Below, piece after piece: positions 28,549 to 37,728 of a DNA stretch of 64,000 nucleotides; position 1 is the stretch's first letter; each line of letters starts with the position of its first letter. Position numbers and translations under genes: made by a program. The stretch is from Paenisporosarcina quisquiliarum. GTDB taxonomy: Bacteria > Bacillota > Bacilli > Bacillales_A > Planococcaceae. Below the pieces are notes generated by a model. The model was not told the origin of the DNA. It did no database searches and saw only the letters and a list, made by a program, of their open reading frames with translations. The stretch spans positions 1 to 64,000 of the forward strand of contig NZ_JAMKBJ010000004.1 in assembly GCF_027563315.1 (NCBI RefSeq). Direction: 5' to 3'.

Positions 28549-28565
28549 ATTGAGGGGCTGGATTC
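28530..28565 (+). terminator. Terminator after the NorA-like gene (hairpin copy 1)
   Basis: AATCCAGCCTCCTC-CTAAATT-GAGGGGCTGGATT forms a long stem but lacks a T-run on the plus side. It is a near-exact duplicate of the hairpin at 29023-29062. Confidence 0.6.
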
Positions 28566-28590
28566 AGGCTTTAGAGAAACAAAAAAATGA

Positions 28591-28964
28591 GTGAATATTG
28601 CTACATACTTTTGAAAAAGAGTAAGCAAAAATATGTTGATTTCCTTTGCGGCGGACGCGTTTCGCGGGCACGGCCTCAGTCTCCTCATCACTACGCTCTT
28701 GCGGGGCCTTCAGCTCGTGCTGTTCCCGCTGAAGTCGCCGCCTCCACTCCAATCAACAGAAACCGCTTCTTTATGTGTTTCTCTTCAAAATATTTAATTA
28801 GGAAAGTGGTCGGCTATTTCTGAAGACTCCTGCGGAAAAAACGGAACAAGCTAGACCCCACAGGCTCCGCTGTCAGAGACAGAGGAGCCGAGGAGGCTGG
28901 CGTTTCGTCCGCGGAAAGCGAAAGAAATAGCCGACCACCTTCTTTTTTTGATTGAGTGCAAAAA
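28591..28964 (+). repeat. Two-module palindromic repeat element, copy 1
   Basis: Module A (28635-28757) is bounded by GTTGATT/AATCAAC. Module B (28806-28938) is bounded by a perfect 16-bp inverted repeat starting GTGGTCGGCTATTTCT. Both are GC-rich compared with their surroundings. The same composite, in the same orientation, is at 57820-58174. Open reading frames inside it are by-products of the repeat. It fills most of the 512-bp gap between two MFS genes. Confidence 0.85.
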
Positions 28965-29022
28965 AAGAACTCGAATTTTAATATACTGTTATATTATTTA
29001 ATATTTTTTGTCATCAATCTAA

Positions 29023-29062
29023 AAATCCAGCCTCCTCATAAATTGAGGGGCTGGATTTTTTT
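29023..29062 (-). terminator. Terminator of the MFS_3 exporter gene (hairpin copy 2)
   Basis: The stem AATCCAGCC...GGCTGGATT has T-runs on both sides and ends at the stop codon of the minus-strand gene. It differs from the copy at 28530 at one position of 34. Confidence 0.85.
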
Positions 29063-30365
29063 ATTGGGTAGATACTGCTTTTATCGGTTCAGGGGCAATT
29101 TCTTCCTCAAGGTCAGGATGCGCCTGCCTCATGACAGATGGTCGGAGCATGTATAGGATGGCCGCCAACATAATGGCACTTGAAGTCAACAATACATATT
29201 GTGCAGGTACGATATCGAATAGGAACCCGAAAAGGACCATCGCTAGTGGCATCAATGACATCGCCATTGTTTCTAGCAGTCCGAATACCCTCCCTCTATA
29301 TTCTTCCGCAATTTGTTTTTGCATCATGACGCCGATTGGTGTGTTAACAAAAATCATCGCCACGCCGAATGAGAACATAAGAACGAAATAGAAACTGACA
29401 ATACCAAAATAGGAAAGGGTGACAAGCAAAGGCAGAGTGGCGGCAGCCATCAGAAGTCCCATGATTACAATCCCTCTTTTGGAAACAACAAGCGGAAACT
29501 TAATGTCCTTACGAGCAGATAAGTAAATGGACGTTACCAGCATTCCGATCGAAAGTGCTCCTTCCGTTATACCGAAATGAGCGGACTGGACCTTCAGTTC
29601 TTCTACGAGGATAAATGAATAACCAACCGTAAATGCACCGAAGAAGAAATTGATTACAAGCGCCACCCATACGATTACTGAAAGTACACGGTGCTGCTTT
29701 AAGTAAGTGATGCCAGCTTTCATATTTTGAAGCATCGTCTCTTTTTTCTCTTCTACAACTTCAGCCGCTTTCTTCGAATACAGTTTGAAATCCATTGTTG
29801 ATTCAAGAATCACGGCAATGATATAACTGACCATGTGAATAACTAAGAACATTTGCATCGAAACCAGTCCGAACAACAGACCACCCACCGCCGGGCCCCC
29901 TATAGATGCGAAGGACATAGACATTTGGTTGAAAGACATTGCTTTTTGAATTCGTGCATCATCCACCAAGTTTGCAATGGACGAACTGAACGTCACCCCT
30001 GAGAACAAAGACGTGATGGACAAGATGATTTGTGTAATGTAAATTGCAATGAGCGAAAGTCCCAAAGTTAAACTCACCGTCAACAACCCCGCTACCGCCA
30101 GTACACTACAAATCTGAGCAACGATAATGATGGTCTTTTTCGGATATTTATCTGCCATATAACCCGCAAATGGTGCCACGAGCACCCTCGGCAGTATGCT
30201 ACAGATTAGGACTAAAGCGAAGCTCGTTGCAGAACCTGTTACCGATAAAATGTAAAAGCTTATTCCAAACGAAAAAACACTGACACCAAACGTAGAAATT
30301 AATTTACTGATTGTGAACGTCCAAAGATGATAGGTTGCCTTTTTTAACTTCATGGATTCTTCCAT
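29061..30365 (-). CDS. MFS exporter (MFS_3, macrolide/enterobactin efflux-like)
   Basis: A 434-residue 12-helix transporter of the MefA/EntS-like group. The motif A-like segment GYMADKYPKKTI lies after helix 2 and EYRGRVFGLLE lies in the later half. It is divergent from the helix-turn-helix/TPR regulator at 30481, and a 17-bp palindrome overlaps its transcription start, so it is probably controlled by that regulator. The substrate is unknown. Confidence 0.87.
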   Translation of the reverse strand: MEESMKLKKATYHLWTFTISKLISTFGVSVFSFGISFYILSVTGSATSFALVLICSILPRVLVAPFAGYMADKYPKKTIIIVAQICSVLAVAGLLTVSLTLGLSLIAIYITQIILSITSLFSGVTFSSSIANLVDDARIQKAMSFNQMSMSFASIGGPAVGGLLFGLVSMQMFLVIHMVSYIIAVILESTMDFKLYSKKAAEVVEEKKETMLQNMKAGITYLKQHRVLSVIVWVALVINFFFGAFTVGYSFILVEELKVQSAHFGITEGALSIGMLVTSIYLSARKDIKFPLVVSKRGIVIMGLLMAAATLPLLVTLSYFGIVSFYFVLMFSFGVAMIFVNTPIGVMMQKQIAEEYRGRVFGLLETMAMSLMPLAMVLFGFLFDIVPAQYVLLTSSAIMLAAILYMLRPSVMRQAHPDLEEEIAPEPIKAVSTQ

Positions 30366-30386
30366 GGTTAATTCCTCTTTTCAAAA

Positions 30387-30403
30387 GTTTAATTTAATTA
30401 AAC
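30387..30403. promoter_or_regulatory. Palindromic operator 1
   Basis: GTTTAATT-T-AATTAAAC is a perfect 8+8 inverted repeat. It starts 2 bp downstream of the -10 box of the minus-strand MFS gene. A related site lies at 30441. Confidence 0.75.
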
Positions 30404-30405
30404 AA

Positions 30406-30434
30406 ATAATAACACGAAATAACTTCCCTTGCAA
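30406..30434 (-). promoter_or_regulatory. SigA promoter of the MFS_3 exporter
   Basis: On the minus strand TTGCAA (30434-30429) and TATTAT (30411-30406) are spaced by 17 bp, and operator 1 follows at once. Confidence 0.7.
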
Positions 30435-30440
30435 CAAAAA

Positions 30441-30457
30441 GTTTAATATAATTAAAC
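30441..30457. promoter_or_regulatory. Palindromic operator 2
   Basis: GTTTAAT-ATA-ATTAAAC has perfect 7-bp arms and includes a TATAAT that is the likely -10 of the regulator gene. Its centre is 54 bp from that of operator 1. Confidence 0.75.
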
Positions 30458-30480
30458 TAATTAGAAACGGAGCGATTATT

Positions 30481-31737
30481 ATGGATACACTTGGTTTACG
30501 CATCAGAAAATTACGCAAACAACAAAAGCTCACACTGGAAGCTTTGGCTGGAGATCAGCTGACAAAAGGCATGCTAAGTCTCATTGAAAACGGCAAAGCA
30601 CAGCCTTCCATGGAGAGCCTATCTTATATTGCGGGAAGACTTGGGATTGAATCGTCCGAATTAATGGAAGATGTCAGTCAGACAGAAAAAAGAAGTTTGT
30701 TGGCACAAGTTGAAAAATTATATAAAGTGGATTACGCAGAGTTACACGACGAACACCAACAAATCATTGAACTCGTGCAACCGGTTGTCGATAAATTGTC
30801 AATCAGCTACGAATCTGCACGGTTACTCGAGATTTACAGTAAATGCGGCTATCATTTAAAACGTGAAGATTGGGAGTCGTATTACAACCAGGCGATGAAA
30901 CTATATGAACAATTACATCTATACAATCAGTGGGCATCGCTCGCAATGTTTAAAGGGTTAATTAAGTTCAACCAACACGCTTACGAAGAAGCCTTGGCGA
31001 TTATTTTGGAAGAACATGCCCGTTTTGATTCTCCTGCCATCAAACTGGATGCCGTGACCACTCTTGACTACATGTACATTGAATCCATTTTATATTCGGC
31101 AGTTGGCAGATATGAAGAATCCCAGCTGAAAATGAATGAAGCCTTATCATACTCAAAAGAAGAACGCATTTTTTACCGCATCGACGATTTATATCGATTG
31201 GCTGGAGCACAAGCCATTATTAACGGAAATGAAGAGGACCGTGAATACTATCTCCGCAAGGTTAGACAATACGGTGAGTTCGCAGAAAATCTTTTTTCCA
31301 CAGCCATAGCAGAATTTCTGGAAGCACATTACTACAATTCCTATGCGCATGAGTACGAAAAAGCGCTGACCCATCTCGAACGCTTTCTTAAACTTGGAAA
31401 AGAAATGTACAAGGATAAAACGGATCATGAAGGTAACAACCACTACCTACTAGAGAAAGGAAAAGCATTATTCGGACTGGGTCAAGTTAATGAAGCGTTG
31501 ACGCTACTAAACCAATATAAAGTGCCGGAATATGTCCATCACCCTCTCGATTTATCAATAAGCTATGAAGTCCATGCCTACCGCGCGAAATGCTACGCCA
31601 AACTTGGCGATAATGAAAAAGCGGTGAAAGAAGCCAAGATTGGTCATGACTTAATTCTTCCGTTACCAGAAACACCATATAAAACGTTTATTCTCCAAAC
31701 GTATAATGACCTACTAAAAAGCAGTGGCTCCTTGTGA
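30481..31737 (+). CDS. HTH-TPR transcriptional regulator
   Basis: A 418-residue regulator. An N-terminal XRE-type helix-turn-helix (residues about 5-62; LEALAGDQLTKGMLSLIENG) is followed by a long helical repeat region of TPR type (about 100-410), the layout of the RRNPP/PlcR-like peptide-responsive regulators. An upstream in-frame ATG at 30352 would read through the operators; the ATG at 30481 has ACGGAG at a proper distance. Its divergent neighbour, an exporter, and the two palindromes suggest it controls efflux and itself. No signal peptide gene is visible beside it. Confidence 0.85.
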   Translation: MDTLGLRIRKLRKQQKLTLEALAGDQLTKGMLSLIENGKAQPSMESLSYIAGRLGIESSELMEDVSQTEKRSLLAQVEKLYKVDYAELHDEHQQIIELVQPVVDKLSISYESARLLEIYSKCGYHLKREDWESYYNQAMKLYEQLHLYNQWASLAMFKGLIKFNQHAYEEALAIILEEHARFDSPAIKLDAVTTLDYMYIESILYSAVGRYEESQLKMNEALSYSKEERIFYRIDDLYRLAGAQAIINGNEEDREYYLRKVRQYGEFAENLFSTAIAEFLEAHYYNSYAHEYEKALTHLERFLKLGKEMYKDKTDHEGNNHYLLEKGKALFGLGQVNEALTLLNQYKVPEYVHHPLDLSISYEVHAYRAKCYAKLGDNEKAVKEAKIGHDLILPLPETPYKTFILQTYNDLLKSSGSL

Positions 31738-31752
31738 GATCACTGCTTTTTA
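31718..31752 (+). terminator. Terminator of the HTH-TPR regulator gene
   Basis: AAAAGCAGTG pairs with TCACTGCTTTT (one bulge) and overlaps the final codons; a T-run follows. From here to 31930 I see no gene or recognisable element. Confidence 0.75.
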
Positions 31753-31932
31753 CATGAAGATCCAGAAAGACTACTCAGTTTTGGACTTTCTAACGAGTTC
31801 ATACCATTCATTTAGATGCTGCTTATGATGAAAAATCTCATCTACTTACTATAAGACGTATATAATGAATGGAAGTTCTGTCATATTAAAGAAATTTTCT
31901 TTATTTTTTCACTCTCGAGGTATGAACAAGTA

Positions 31933-31981
31933 AAACAGGGATACCCCAAAAGTGTCATACACTAATGGAGTATCCCCGTTC
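31933..31981 (-). terminator. Terminator of the cystine symporter gene
   Basis: On the minus strand AACGGGGATACTCC pairs with GGGGTATCCCTGTT (two wobbles), followed by a short T-rich stretch. Confidence 0.7.
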
Positions 31982-31999
31982 TTAAAGAATATTTTATTA

Positions 32000-33388
32000 T
32001 TAAACTGTTTGGTTCTCGATTGCTTCATTGTACATGTCGCTGTCCAGTTCACCTGTAACGCGGGCAGTCGTAACACCAGACACCATCGCCCCACTTACAT
32101 TCAAAGCTGTACGCCCCATGTCAATCAAAGGTTCCACAGAAATCAATAATCCCGCCAGTGCAACCGGTAAATCCAAAGCGGATAATACCAGGATAGCAGC
32201 AAACGTGGCACCCCCACCAACACCTGCCACTCCGAACGAGCTGATGGCTACAACTGCAAGGAGTGTTAGCAAGAACATCGGCTCAAGCGGATTTTGTCCT
32301 ACAGTAGGCGCAATCATGACAGCAAGCATCGCAGGATAAACACCCGCACAACCATTTTGTCCGATTGATAACCCGAATGAACCTGCGAAATTCGCGATTC
32401 CTGCTGGAACACCTAAACGTGTGGTTTGAGCATTGATTGTAAGTGGTAAAGTACCTGCACTTGATCGCGAAGTGAAAGCAAACAACAATGGTTCAGCTGC
32501 TTTTTTCACATAAGTGACAGGATTTAATCCAGACAGTGAAACGATTAATAAGTGAATGGCAAACATAATAAGCAATGCGACGTATGATGCAATAACAAAC
32601 TTACCTAAATTATATATTGCGTCAAAGTTAGATGTGGCAACAGTACGTGCCATAATGGCCAAAATGCCGTATGGAGTTAAACGCAGAATGATTTTCACAA
32701 CACGCATGATCCATGCATACACTGCATCTACAGCTTTTTTGATGGCAGCCGCTTGCTCCTCTTCTTTTCGAGCGAGGCCTAAATATGCGAAACCTAGGAA
32801 TGCAGCAAAAATGACCACTGCAATTGTCGAGGTCGGTCTTGCGCCAGTGAAATCAAGGAAAGGGTTACCTGGTAATAAGTCAACAATCTGTTGTGGCAAT
32901 GTCCGATCAGCCACTTCTGTCGTGCGCATTTCAAGGTATTCACCACGATCTGTTTCAGCGTTCCCGCCCACAATTTGTGAAGCATCCAAATCGAATACAA
33001 CCGCTGAAAGGATTCCGACTGCTGCAGCAACTGCTGTAGTACCAATCAATAAACTTAAAATAAGACCTGTCATTTTGCCGAAATTCTTTCCAATTGTCAG
33101 CTTTGTAAAAGCGGAAAGAATGGAAATGAACACCAATGGCATAACAATCATTTGAAGCAATTTGACGTAACCATTACCAACTAAATTGAACCATTGAACG
33201 GAATCACTTAATATTTCAGAATCTGTTCCATATACATAGTGTAATATCAGACCATAAACAATCCCTAAGCCAAGTCCGGTGAATACCCTTTTTGAAAATG
33301 AAATGTGCTTCCGTCCCATATATATAAGAAGTCCGATAAGAAGTAGTAATACGGCGACATTGATCAAGATAAATAAATTATCCAACAT
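32000..33388 (-). CDS. tcyP: Sodium:L-cystine symporter TcyP
   Basis: A 462-residue member of the dicarboxylate/amino acid:cation symporter family, with the YhcL/TcyP-specific length and pattern. The re-entrant loop serine-rich stretch is FAFTSRSSAGTLPLT (about residue 308), and the second hairpin is AISSFGVAGVGGGATFA (about 385). It imports cystine as a sulfur source. No S-box or T-box is visible upstream. It is divergent from the cardiolipin synthase gene. Confidence 0.93.
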   Translation of the reverse strand: MLDNLFILINVAVLLLLIGLLIYMGRKHISFSKRVFTGLGLGIVYGLILHYVYGTDSEILSDSVQWFNLVGNGYVKLLQMIVMPLVFISILSAFTKLTIGKNFGKMTGLILSLLIGTTAVAAAVGILSAVVFDLDASQIVGGNAETDRGEYLEMRTTEVADRTLPQQIVDLLPGNPFLDFTGARPTSTIAVVIFAAFLGFAYLGLARKEEEQAAAIKKAVDAVYAWIMRVVKIILRLTPYGILAIMARTVATSNFDAIYNLGKFVIASYVALLIMFAIHLLIVSLSGLNPVTYVKKAAEPLLFAFTSRSSAGTLPLTINAQTTRLGVPAGIANFAGSFGLSIGQNGCAGVYPAMLAVMIAPTVGQNPLEPMFLLTLLAVVAISSFGVAGVGGGATFAAILVLSALDLPVALAGLLISVEPLIDMGRTALNVSGAMVSGVTTARVTGELDSDMYNEAIENQTV

Positions 33389-33544
33389 GATCCCCCCTGC
33401 TTATAATAAAATCACCCGTTTTCCAAAAGCTTCAAGGAGTCGAGAAATATTCATTGAACTGTCCGATTTTTCACTCCCTTCTTTCTTATGTTACTTTAAG
33501 CTATACTTAAATATGACCAAATCAGTTTATTTAGGAGGGACTAT

Positions 33545-35002
33545 ATGGCTGCCAATTTGCTCAGCATCGGCGTTTCCGCCATTATCATACTTAATATTTT
33601 TCTAGCCATTGTGTTAATTTTCCTTGAGCGCCGTGATGCCTCTTCCACTTGGGCATGGTTGATGGTCTTATTCTTCATTCCCATCCTTGGATTCCTTCTT
33701 TACTTGATGTTAGGTAGACAATTACGCAAAAAGCATTTATTCCGTTGGGAAGGCCGCAGTAAAATCGGGATTGATAACTTGATAGATTATCAAATAGATG
33801 CTATTGAAGACGGCACTTTTGAATTTCGTCTTGACGACTCACAAGATTATCAAGACATGATTTATATGCATTTAAGAAATAACCATGCTGTATTGACTCA
33901 GGACAATGCCCTGACGATCTACAATGATGGAAATGTAAAGTTTAGTGCACTTTTGGAAGACCTTGAGCATGCAAAAGACCATATTCATATCCAATACTAC
34001 ATTTTCAGATTGGATGGACTGGGCAGACGCATCTACGAGGTACTTATACGAAAAGCAAAGCAAGGTGTGAAAGTTCGCTTGTTATTTGATGATATGGGTT
34101 CTCGAGGCGTGCGTAAAAAACACTTTAAAGAGCTTATGGATTTAGGTGGCGAAGTAGAAGCATTTTTCCCATCCATTATGCCGCTTGTAAATCCGCGATT
34201 AAACTACCGTAATCATCGAAAAATCGTAGTCATTGATGGCCGTGTAGGATATATCGGTGGATTTAACGTGGGAGACGAGTATTTAGGTTTGGACCGAAAA
34301 TTTGGCTACTGGCGTGATACACATTTACGTATTGAAGGTAGTGCCTTACATCCTTTGCAAACCCGATTTATTTTGGACTGGAACCAGGCGGCTTCGAAAG
34401 AACAAGATATCGAATACTCCGATCGTTATTTCCCTGCAATACCAATGAAGGGATCAGTAGGCTTACAAATTGTTTCAAGTGGTCCTGATTCAGAGTGGGA
34501 ACAAATCAAAAATGGCTATTTAAAATTAATTACGATGGCCAAGAAATACATTTATATTCAAACACCTTATTTTATTCCCGATGCGAGTTTTATGGATTCT
34601 CTTCGCATTGCTTGTCTATCCGGAATAGATGTTCGAATCATGATTCCAAATAAACCTGACCACATGTTTGTTTACTGGGCGACTTACTCTTATGTAGGAA
34701 ATCTGATTAAAGCAGGTGCAAAAGTATATATTTACGACAATGGGTTCCTGCACACGAAAATGATTGTGGTTGATGATGAAGCATCCACGGTCGGTACCGC
34801 AAATATTGATGTTCGTAGCTTTAAATTGAACTTTGAAGTGAATGCCTTTATTTATGATCGGGAAACTTCCCATCAATTGGCTGAGTTGTTCGAACAGGAT
34901 ATGTTATTGTCTAGAGAATTAACATGGGAACTCTATGAATCGCGGACACGTTTAATTAAAATGAAAGAGTCCGTCTCAAGACTTCTATCACCCATTCTTT
35001 AA
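33545..35002 (+). CDS. cls: Cardiolipin synthase
   Basis: A 485-residue phospholipase D-superfamily enzyme. Two N-terminal membrane segments (residues 5-60) anchor it. The two HKD motifs are HRKIVVIDG (about 220) and HTKMIVVDD (about 400). It condenses two phosphatidylglycerols to cardiolipin. AGGAGG precedes the ATG and a terminator follows. Confidence 0.94.
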   Translation: MAANLLSIGVSAIIILNIFLAIVLIFLERRDASSTWAWLMVLFFIPILGFLLYLMLGRQLRKKHLFRWEGRSKIGIDNLIDYQIDAIEDGTFEFRLDDSQDYQDMIYMHLRNNHAVLTQDNALTIYNDGNVKFSALLEDLEHAKDHIHIQYYIFRLDGLGRRIYEVLIRKAKQGVKVRLLFDDMGSRGVRKKHFKELMDLGGEVEAFFPSIMPLVNPRLNYRNHRKIVVIDGRVGYIGGFNVGDEYLGLDRKFGYWRDTHLRIEGSALHPLQTRFILDWNQAASKEQDIEYSDRYFPAIPMKGSVGLQIVSSGPDSEWEQIKNGYLKLITMAKKYIYIQTPYFIPDASFMDSLRIACLSGIDVRIMIPNKPDHMFVYWATYSYVGNLIKAGAKVYIYDNGFLHTKMIVVDDEASTVGTANIDVRSFKLNFEVNAFIYDRETSHQLAELFEQDMLLSRELTWELYESRTRLIKMKESVSRLLSPIL

Positions 35003-35021
35003 AACTGAATGTATTGCACAA

Positions 35022-35058
35022 ACCGGCATGAAGATGATATTCGTCTTCATGCTTTTTT
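35022..35058 (+). terminator. Terminator of cls
   Basis: GCATGAAGA pairs with TCTTCATGC around a short loop, followed by six T. Confidence 0.9.
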
Positions 35059-35144
35059 CATGGTTAAGATTGGCGCTAACAAATTAAGCAAATGTATGCA
35101 CTCCATCTGTTCTGTGCTATTATGTACGATGTAACAAAATAGGA

Positions 35145-35179
35145 AGAGGTTCGCAAACTCCCTCTATAAAAAACTAAGG
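35145..35179 (+). ncRNA. preQ1-I riboswitch aptamer
   Basis: AGAGGTTCGCAAACTCCCTCT forms the P1 hairpin, and the A-rich tail ATAAAAAACTAAGG supplies the pseudoknot strand, matching the B. subtilis queC aptamer closely. Ligand binding should lower expression of queCDEF when preQ1 is ample. Confidence 0.95.
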
Positions 35180-35349
35180 TGAAAATAGTTGCTGACAATC
35201 ACATTTTTTGTGCTTGATTAGCATCAACTCAGTTCATGCATACCCCGATTCCATGGAGTGTGCCATTTTCATATTAATATGTGATTTTTAAAACTGAATC
35301 ACCTAAATAGAGATGTCGAATACTCATTCTTCAAAAGGAGAAATGAGCA
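35180..35349 (+). promoter_or_regulatory. Long leader between preQ1 aptamer and queC
   Basis: This 170-nt stretch follows the aptamer. It contains an interrupted hairpin at 35188-35228 (GTTG, TG and AATCA paired with TGATT, CA and CAAC), a 12-bp palindrome CATATTAATATG at about 35270-35281, and a distant CAGTT/AACTG pairing. There is no classical T-run terminator. An AGGAG lies 9 nt before the queC ATG. Confidence 0.5.
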
Positions 35350-36018
35350 ATGAAACAAGAAAAAGCAGTTGTCGTCTTCAGTGGCGGCCAGGACAGTACT
35401 ACATGTCTACTGTGGGCATTAACACAGTATGAAGAAGTGTATACCGTCACATTCGACTACGGTCAAAGGCATATTGAAGAAATTAAATGTGCTGAAGAAA
35501 TTGCCGAGGAACTGAACGTTCCATTTAAAGTACTGGATATGACATTGATCAACCAGTTATCGGCAAATGCTTTAACAAGAAGCGATATTGCAGTGACCGA
35601 CGCAGCTGATGGTGAATTACCGTCAACATTCGTCCCTGGAAGAAATCATTTATTCCTGTCATTTGCAGCCGTCTATGCTCAATCAATCGGAGCACGTCAT
35701 ATTATTACAGGCGTTTGTGAGACTGATTTCAGCGGATATCCGGATTGCCGTGATGTATTTGTCAAAGCACTTAATGTTTCCATTAATCTGGCCATGGATA
35801 CTTCCCTTGAATTCCAGACGCCATTGATGTGGTTGAACAAAGCAGAAACTTGGAAACTTGCAGATGACTTAGGTGCTTTGGATTTCGTCCGCACCAAAAC
35901 TCTTACTTGTTATGAAGGAGTCCGTGGCGATGGCTGTGGTGAATGTCCTTCATGTGTGCTGCGTAAAAATGGGTTAACGACTTATCTTGAAGAAAAACAA
36001 GGAAGTGTAGCCCAGTGA
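35350..36018 (+). CDS. queC: 7-cyano-7-deazaguanine synthase QueC
   Basis: A 222-residue enzyme converting carboxy-deazaguanine to preQ0 with ATP and ammonia. The PP-loop [10 protein letters not shown] lies at residues 11-20, and four zinc cysteines occur in [16 protein letters not shown] near the C-terminus. It is first in a tightly coupled queCDEF operon under preQ1 control. Confidence 0.97.
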   Translation: MKQEKAVVVFSGGQDSTTCLLWALTQYEEVYTVTFDYGQRHIEEIKCAEEIAEELNVPFKVLDMTLINQLSANALTRSDIAVTDAADGELPSTFVPGRNHLFLSFAAVYAQSIGARHIITGVCETDFSGYPDCRDVFVKALNVSINLAMDTSLEFQTPLMWLNKAETWKLADDLGALDFVRTKTLTCYEGVRGDGCGECPSCVLRKNGLTTYLEEKQGSVAQ

Positions 36019-36440
36019 TTCAGCAATTTTATCCACAAACACCTCATACTTACCGATTTGAATTAAATAAAGATATGCATTTGTCTGCAGCTCATTTCAT
36101 TCCACATGACGACGCAGGCAACTGTCAATATATGCACGGCCATACGTACTTTATCAACATCACCATTGCTGGTGACGAGTTGGATGAGATGGGTTTCCTC
36201 ATTGATTTCAAAGTAATTAAGAATCTCATTCACAAAAAATATGATCATACAGTTCTGAACGATCATCCAGAATTCAAACAGAAAAACCCTACGACCGAAC
36301 AAGTGGCTGAAACAATCTGGTCGACCATTCAACAAAAATTGAATACTTTATCGAACCAACCTAAATGTATTCAAGTTGTGGTGCGTGAAACTCCTACCAG
36401 CTATGTCGTATATCGTCCAAAAGCGGAGGATTTGCTATGA
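36015..36440 (+). CDS. queD: 6-carboxy-tetrahydropterin synthase QueD
   Basis: A 141-residue member of the 6-pyruvoyl-tetrahydropterin synthase family. The zinc histidines are in SAAHFIP and MHGHTY, and the catalytic cysteine is in GNCQYMHGH. It starts at GTG with a 4-bp overlap on queC (GTGA). Confidence 0.96.
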   Translation: MIQQFYPQTPHTYRFELNKDMHLSAAHFIPHDDAGNCQYMHGHTYFINITIAGDELDEMGFLIDFKVIKNLIHKKYDHTVLNDHPEFKQKNPTTEQVAETIWSTIQQKLNTLSNQPKCIQVVVRETPTSYVVYRPKAEDLL

Positions 36441-37144
36441 AAATACCGGTAATGGAAATATTCGGACCGACCATACAAGGTGAAGGAATGGTCATCGGAC
36501 AAAAGACGATGTTTGTCCGTACTGGCGGATGTGATTATTCATGTTCATGGTGTGATTCCAAATTCACTTGGGATGGTACCGGGAAAAGTACTGCGATGAA
36601 ACCAGAAGAAATCATTGCTTCACTTAAAGAAATTGGCGGAGACGCTTTTTCACATATCACGATTTCAGGGGGTAATCCCGCTCTTCATAAAGGGTTGGGA
36701 GAATTTATCAGCCAATGTCACGAGCAAGGATGGAAAGTGGCCATTGAAACGCAAGGATCATTTTGGCAAGACTGGCTGACAGCGATTGATGATGTCACAA
36801 TCTCACCCAAACCACCGAGCTCGCTAATGGTGACTGATTTCAACAAACTTGATACATTCATGATGAATTTAAAAGACTCTCATATCAGTCTGAAAGTCGT
36901 CGTTTTCAATGAAGAAGACTTTGATTTTGCAGAAATGATACACATGCGTTATCCGGCGGTGCCTTTTTACTTGCAGGTCGGAAATGATGATGTATTTACC
37001 GTCGATGACCAAGCCTTGGTTTCGACTCTATTGACCCGATTTGAATGGCTGATTGATCGTGCCATGAAATCAACCATTATGAACGATGCAAAAGTGTTGC
37101 CCCAATTACACGCATTAGTTTGGGGAAATAAGCGCGGTGTCTAA
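36437..37144 (+). CDS. queE: 7-carboxy-7-deazaguanine synthase QueE
   Basis: A 235-residue radical-SAM enzyme. The cluster motif is CDYSCSWC (CX3CX2C, about residues 33-40), followed by the GGNP motif near 76. It converts QueD's product into the deazaguanine ring. It overlaps queD by 4 bp (ATGA). Confidence 0.96.
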   Translation: MKIPVMEIFGPTIQGEGMVIGQKTMFVRTGGCDYSCSWCDSKFTWDGTGKSTAMKPEEIIASLKEIGGDAFSHITISGGNPALHKGLGEFISQCHEQGWKVAIETQGSFWQDWLTAIDDVTISPKPPSSLMVTDFNKLDTFMMNLKDSHISLKVVVFNEEDFDFAEMIHMRYPAVPFYLQVGNDDVFTVDDQALVSTLLTRFEWLIDRAMKSTIMNDAKVLPQLHALVWGNKRGV

Positions 37145-37160
37145 CAAGGAGGAAACAAAG

Positions 37161-37658
37161 ATGCATGGTCGTCAAAAAGAAGACTTACAAGGAATCAATT
37201 TACTAGGTAATCAAAATGTCCAATATGATTTTTCATATAACCCCGGTGTTTTGGAATCATTCGATAACAAACATCCTTATCGAGACTATTTCGTGAAATT
37301 CAATTGCCCGGAGTTCACATCTTTATGTCCAATTACGAGCCAGCCTGACTTCGCTACGATTTATATCAGTTACATTCCAGATATCAAAATGGTCGAAAGT
37401 AAGTCACTTAAATTATATTTGTTCAGCTTCCGAAATCATGGTGATTTCCACGAAGATTGCATGAATATCATTCTGAACGACTTGGTTGAACTGATGGATC
37501 CTCGCTACATTGAAGTTTGGGGCAAATTCACTCCTCGCGGCGGTATCAGCATCGACCCTTATACGAACTACGGGAAACCAGGTACGAAATATGAAGAGAT
37601 GGCTGCCCATCGTATGATGAATCACGATATGTATCCTGAAACGATTGATAATCGTTAA
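37161..37658 (+). CDS. queF: NADPH-dependent preQ0 reductase QueF
   Basis: A 165-residue single-domain QueF that reduces the preQ0 nitrile to preQ1. The nucleophilic Cys and proton-donor Asp are in [13 protein letters not shown], and the family motif [17 protein letters not shown] is present. The ATG at 37161 follows AGGAGG; an in-frame GTG at 37137 would overlap queE and give a longer product than usual. It is the last step before transfer into tRNA. Confidence 0.96.
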   Translation: MHGRQKEDLQGINLLGNQNVQYDFSYNPGVLESFDNKHPYRDYFVKFNCPEFTSLCPITSQPDFATIYISYIPDIKMVESKSLKLYLFSFRNHGDFHEDCMNIILNDLVELMDPRYIEVWGKFTPRGGISIDPYTNYGKPGTKYEEMAAHRMMNHDMYPETIDNR

Positions 37659-37673
37659 TTAATAATCATAAGA

Positions 37674-37706
37674 AAAGACACTCAGAGATTTGAGTGTCTT
37701 TTTTAT
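37674..37706 (+). terminator. Terminator of the que operon
   Basis: AAAGACACTCA pairs with TGAGTGTCTTT around a 6-nt loop, followed by T. Confidence 0.92.
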
Positions 37707-37728
37707 TTACACATTTCCTGCGGGAGGT

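Noticed and set aside
28587-28823. Similar small reading frames in both copies of the composite repeat (also 57820-58005)
   Set aside because: They share residues only because the DNA repeats; they cross palindromic modules, lack good starts and diverge at the ends.
32556-33155. A 199-codon plus-strand frame opposite tcyP
   Set aside because: Antisense shadow of a well-supported symporter gene; composition is that of reversed membrane-protein codons.
33389-33544. S-box or T-box leader for the cystine symporter
   Set aside because: No specifier loop, antiterminator sequence or SAM-aptamer core can be recognised in the 156-bp gap.
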